A stretch of DNA of 64,000 nt. Source: Eulemur rufifrons. Its lineage: Eukaryota; Chordata; Mammalia; Primates; Lemuridae. Below the pieces are notes generated by a model. It saw only the letters and a list, made by a program, of their open reading frames with translations. It made no database searches and was not told the DNA's origin. Shown one piece after another: positions 60,950 through 64,000 of this stretch. The stretch spans positions 10,174,001 to 10,238,000 of the forward strand of contig NC_091006.1 in assembly GCF_041146395.1 (NCBI RefSeq). Reading direction: 5' to 3'. A program made the translations under genes and the position numbers. Position 1 is the first letter of the stretch, and the number at the start of each line of letters is the position of its first letter.

Positions 60950-61450
60950 GAGCTCAGCGGCCCGCAGCCTGGAGACCTTGACCGCTTCTGCGGCGGGGGG
61001 GGGGGGGGGGGGGAGGCGGGGCGGGGGGGAGGCGGGGCGGGGGGGAGGCGGGGCGGGGGCGGGCCTGGCGCCCAGGTTCGGCCAATTAGAGAGCAGGGGG
61101 CGGGGCCAGGGCTCGCCGCCGGGCGCACCTCGGTTAGGCTGATCGCGGGGCGTGGCTAGAGTGAGGCCACGCTCGCACCTTAGGACCGGCTCGCGCGGAG
61201 TTGGCAAATCAGGGTTCAAAGAGCGGCTCCCCAAGGCAGCCTCCTTGTTCTGGCCCCGGGTCTGGTGGGATTCGCTGAGCGCGCTGGGGGCCGTCGCCGC
61301 CGCCGGGCTGCTGCTGCTGCGGGCGACTGGGGGGCGGGCCGCGGGGTCTGTGTCTACCTGCTGCCCCAGGCACGCCGGGGCGCCCCCTGGCTTCGGGCGC
61401 ACGGAGCCTGCGCAGGTGAGGGGCGAGGGCTCCGCTCTAAGCGATAGGGG
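60950..61450 (+). promoter_or_regulatory. Orphan CpG island with CCAAT and GC boxes and a candidate first exon
   Basis: A CpG-rich block. A 19-G run at 60995-61013 is followed by three 16-base repeats (aggcggggcggggggg), then CCAAT at 61082-61086 and a gggggcgggg box near 61096. An open frame from an ATG at 61152 reaches a strong donor (cgcag|gtgagg, exon end 61415). Its middle has a hydrophobic run (ALGAVAAAGLLLL). No downstream coding exon is visible in the window and I do not recognise the product. It could equally be a lncRNA or enhancer island. Confidence 0.55.
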
Positions 61451-61999
61451 TGAGGGCCACTAGGAACTGGGACAGATGACAGGTGAGAGCCCCCAACCAG
61501 GGCGGGGGGCACTACTGGAAGGAAGAGAGGGGAAGGCTACTCGGGCGACCAGGGCAAAGGGAGCGTGAAGACCTCGAACTTGCACAGGTGAGGGGGGAAG
61601 CAGGTGTGAGAGACGCGGCCAGAGGAGGGTTGAGGACAACAGCAGGGAGGAGTCAGGTCCCAGGATCTGGGGCACGCTGAAGTTGGGCTAGGGCACCCGG
61701 CAGGGTCTGCGGGAGAGGAGGCTGCCCCCTCCCACACCTCCTCTCCCTGCTCTTCCTCTAGTCCTAGTAGTGACATGAGCCGCCAGCGGGTGGTGGGACC
61801 TGTGGGTGGTGGGTGTTCCTCTGGTCCGTTTGCCTGTCATCAGCCTTCCCTGTGAGACTGAGAATTGTGTACTTGACCTGGTTCCCTGAGGGCCACTCCT
61901 CCAGGAAGGCTTCCTTCTGCCCCACGGCCCCCATGCAGATGTTTACACTGGGCTTCTGCAGCCTCCTGTTATTTCCCCATTATCATCCCGAGTCATTCA

Positions 62000-62400
62000 T
62001 CCAAAGCACACCTACTGACCGTCTACTATGTGCCAGGCATCTTCTAGGTACTGGGGACGTAGCAGTGAACAAAATCCATTTAAAAAAGTCAAAAGACCCT
62101 GCCCTCATGAAGCTTATGTCTTAGCAAGCGGAGACAGGTGTAAACAAGAGATGAAATAAATAGTGTGTCAATTGGTAGTAAGAGGTAAGGAGTAAAATCA
62201 GGAAAGGAGGACAGGTCTTGGGGGATGTGCAAGTTCCAATTTTTATATAGGGTGGTCAGAGAAGGCCTCATTGAGAAGGTGACACTGAGGAGAGACCTGA
62301 AGGAGGAGAAGAAGGGAATCATGTGGATAATTGAGAGAAACGATTTCCAGGGTGACGAAACAGCCAGTGCAAAGGCCCTGGGGTGACTTAGACTTAGATG
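62000..62400 (+). repeat. L2 3' end
   Basis: Ctactatgtgccaggcatct, ggggacgtagcagtgaacaa, ccctcatgaagcttatgtct and cagtgcaaaggccctggggt are in the correct L2 order. Confidence 0.75.
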
Positions 62401-62539
62401 CTCGTGACTTAGACCAGGGTGACAGCAGTAGAAGTGTGACAAATGTGTGGATTCTGGATCGATTTTGAAGGTCAAGCTGACAAGATTTACTGTGGGATTG
62501 GGTGTGGCGTATGACCACAAGGTTTTGATCTTGAAACCT

Positions 62540-64000
62540 GAAACCTAGTTAAACTCATGTCTTAGTTCTTAGAGCTTTATTTATATACTTGGGGTTTTCC
62601 GTGCAGACACTTATGTCACCTGTTGAACACAGACAGTTTTGTCTCTTTCCAGTCTGCAACCTTTTATTTCTTTTTCTTGCCTTATTGTGCTATCTAGGAA
62701 GCTCAGCCTATATTAAAGAGGAGTGGTAAGAATGAACATCTTTGCCTTTTTCCTGATCTTGGGGAAAACATCCAGTCTTTAACCATCAAGTATAATGTTA
62801 GCTGTAGGTTTATTTATTAATTTATTCATTTGTTTGTTCAGGTAAGTGCCCTTGGTACAGCTAGGTAAGGTCCCTTCTATACCTGGCTTGCCTCATGAAT
62901 GGAAGTTGACCTTTGCAAAGTAAATTTTCTGTATCTATGGAGATGATCATATGGTTTTCTTTAGTACGTCCACATGGCAAATTACATTGGTTTTTTTTTT
63001 CTTTTTGTGTGTGTGGTGAGAACACACCTACTCTCTTAGCAATTTTCAAGAATACAATACATCAATATTAACTATAGTCACCGTGTTGTATAAGAGATCT
63101 CTTGAATTGATTCCTCCTATTTCACTGAAACTTTGTATTCTTTGACGAACATCTCCCCACCTTCCCCCTGCCAGGCCCTGGTAACCATCAAACTCTGTAC
63201 TTCAATGAGTTCAACTTTTTCAGATTCTACATGTGAGATCATGCAGTATTTGTCTTTCTGTGCCTGGCTTATTTCGCTTAACATAATGTCCTCCAGGTTC
63301 ATCCACGTTGTTGCAAATGACAGGATCTCATTCTTTTTAAAGGCTGAATAGTATCCCATTGTGCATATGCATACTATTAATACATTTTCTGTATCCATTC
63401 ATCCATTGATGGACACTTAGGTTGATTCCGTGTCTTGGTTATTGTGAATAGCGCAGCAACAAACATGGGAGTGTAGATATCTTCTTGACATATTTACCTC
63501 ATCTCCTTTGTGTATATATACCCAGCTGTGGGATCGCTGGATCTAATTGATTTTCTTTTTTTTGAGGCAGAGTCCCACTCTGTCACCCTGGCTAGACTGC
63601 CGTGGCATCAGCCTACCTCACAGCAACCTCAAACTCCTGGGCTCAAGCAATCCTTCTTCCTCAGCCTCTCAAGTAGCTAGAACTACAGGCATTTGCCACC
63701 ATGCCCGGCTAACTTTTTCTATATATTTTAGTTGTCCAGTTAATTTCTTTCTATTTTTTAGTAGAGACGGGGTCTCACTCTTGCTCAGGCTGGTCTCAAA
63801 CTCCTGAGCTCAAACGATCCTCCCGCCTCGGCCTCCCAGGGTGCTAGGATTACAGGCGTGAGCCACCTCGCCCAGCCCTAATTGATTTTTTTGAATGTTG
63901 AACCAACCCTGCCTTCCTGGGATAAACCCCACTTAGTCATAATCTGTTACCCTTCTTATATATTATTGCATTTGTGACAAACATTCTGTTAAGGATTTTT
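62540..64000 (-). repeat. L1, antisense, split by an Alu and running off the window
   Basis: Antisense L1 ORF2 and 3' landmarks: aagaggagtggtaagaatga, aataatgtcctccaggttca-type text, ggctgaatagtatcccattg, ccattgatggacacttaggt, and after the Alu ttgaatgttgaaccaaccct with cctgggataaaccccactta. The L1 reading frame carries stops. Confidence 0.8.
63552..63877 (-). repeat. Strepsirrhine-type Alu, antisense, inserted in L1
   Basis: Ttttttttgaggcagagtcc to cacctcgcccagcc. It is flanked by ctaattgatttt on both sides and interrupts an antisense L1. Confidence 0.95.

Noticed and set aside
60920..61402. A 160-codon minus-strand frame over the CpG island
   Set aside because: It is Pro/Ala/Arg-rich and read through the G-run repeat. 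It has no splice or start context and no family resemblance.

Overview
The window is nuclear DNA of a primate, most likely a strepsirrhine (lemur or galago group). It has spliced mammalian genes with GT-AG introns and about fourteen Alu copies or fragments. Many of the Alus carry a second-monomer sequence (gctgtgagctaggctgacg and an A-rich middle linker) that is typical of lemuriform Alus and unlike ape or Old World monkey Alus. The gene order PPP1R37 (+), NKPD1 (-), TRAPPC6A (-), BLOC1S3 (+) matches human chromosome 19q13.32. No prokaryotic, organellar or CRISPR-type content is present.

Layout. 1-4.87 kb is the end of a long PPP1R37 intron with Alu, L1 and L2 fragments. 4.87-12.55 kb holds the last eleven coding exons and a 3'UTR exon of PPP1R37, a leucine-rich-repeat inhibitor of protein phosphatase 1. 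16.4-24.2 kb is NKPD1, a KAP-type P-loop NTPase relative read leftward. 26.3-37.8 kb is TRAPPC6A, a TRAPP vesicle-tethering subunit read leftward. 37.8-38.4 kb is a GC-rich promoter shared head-to-head with BLOC1S3, whose single coding exon is 38877-39479. From about 41 kb to 60.9 kb I see no host gene. This stretch is a nest of decayed class I retrovirus copies in both orientations, broken up by younger Alus. 60.95-61.45 kb is a CpG-rich, CCAAT/GC-box promoter-like island with no gene I can name. 61.5-64 kb is L2 and antisense L1 sequence with one Alu.

How the genes relate. BLOC1S3 (lysosome-related organelle biogenesis) and TRAPPC6A (ER-Golgi/Golgi tethering) are both trafficking genes and share one promoter region, which contains three CACGTGAC E-boxes and seven CCAAT boxes. 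NKPD1 and PPP1R37 converge tail-to-tail with about 3.9 kb between them. The most notable observation is that TRAPPC6A exons 3 and 4 are each one base short of the length expected for the family, so the reading frame is broken in this sequence. I did not find a new multi-gene system. The remaining findings are specific anomalies in an otherwise ordinary mammalian locus.
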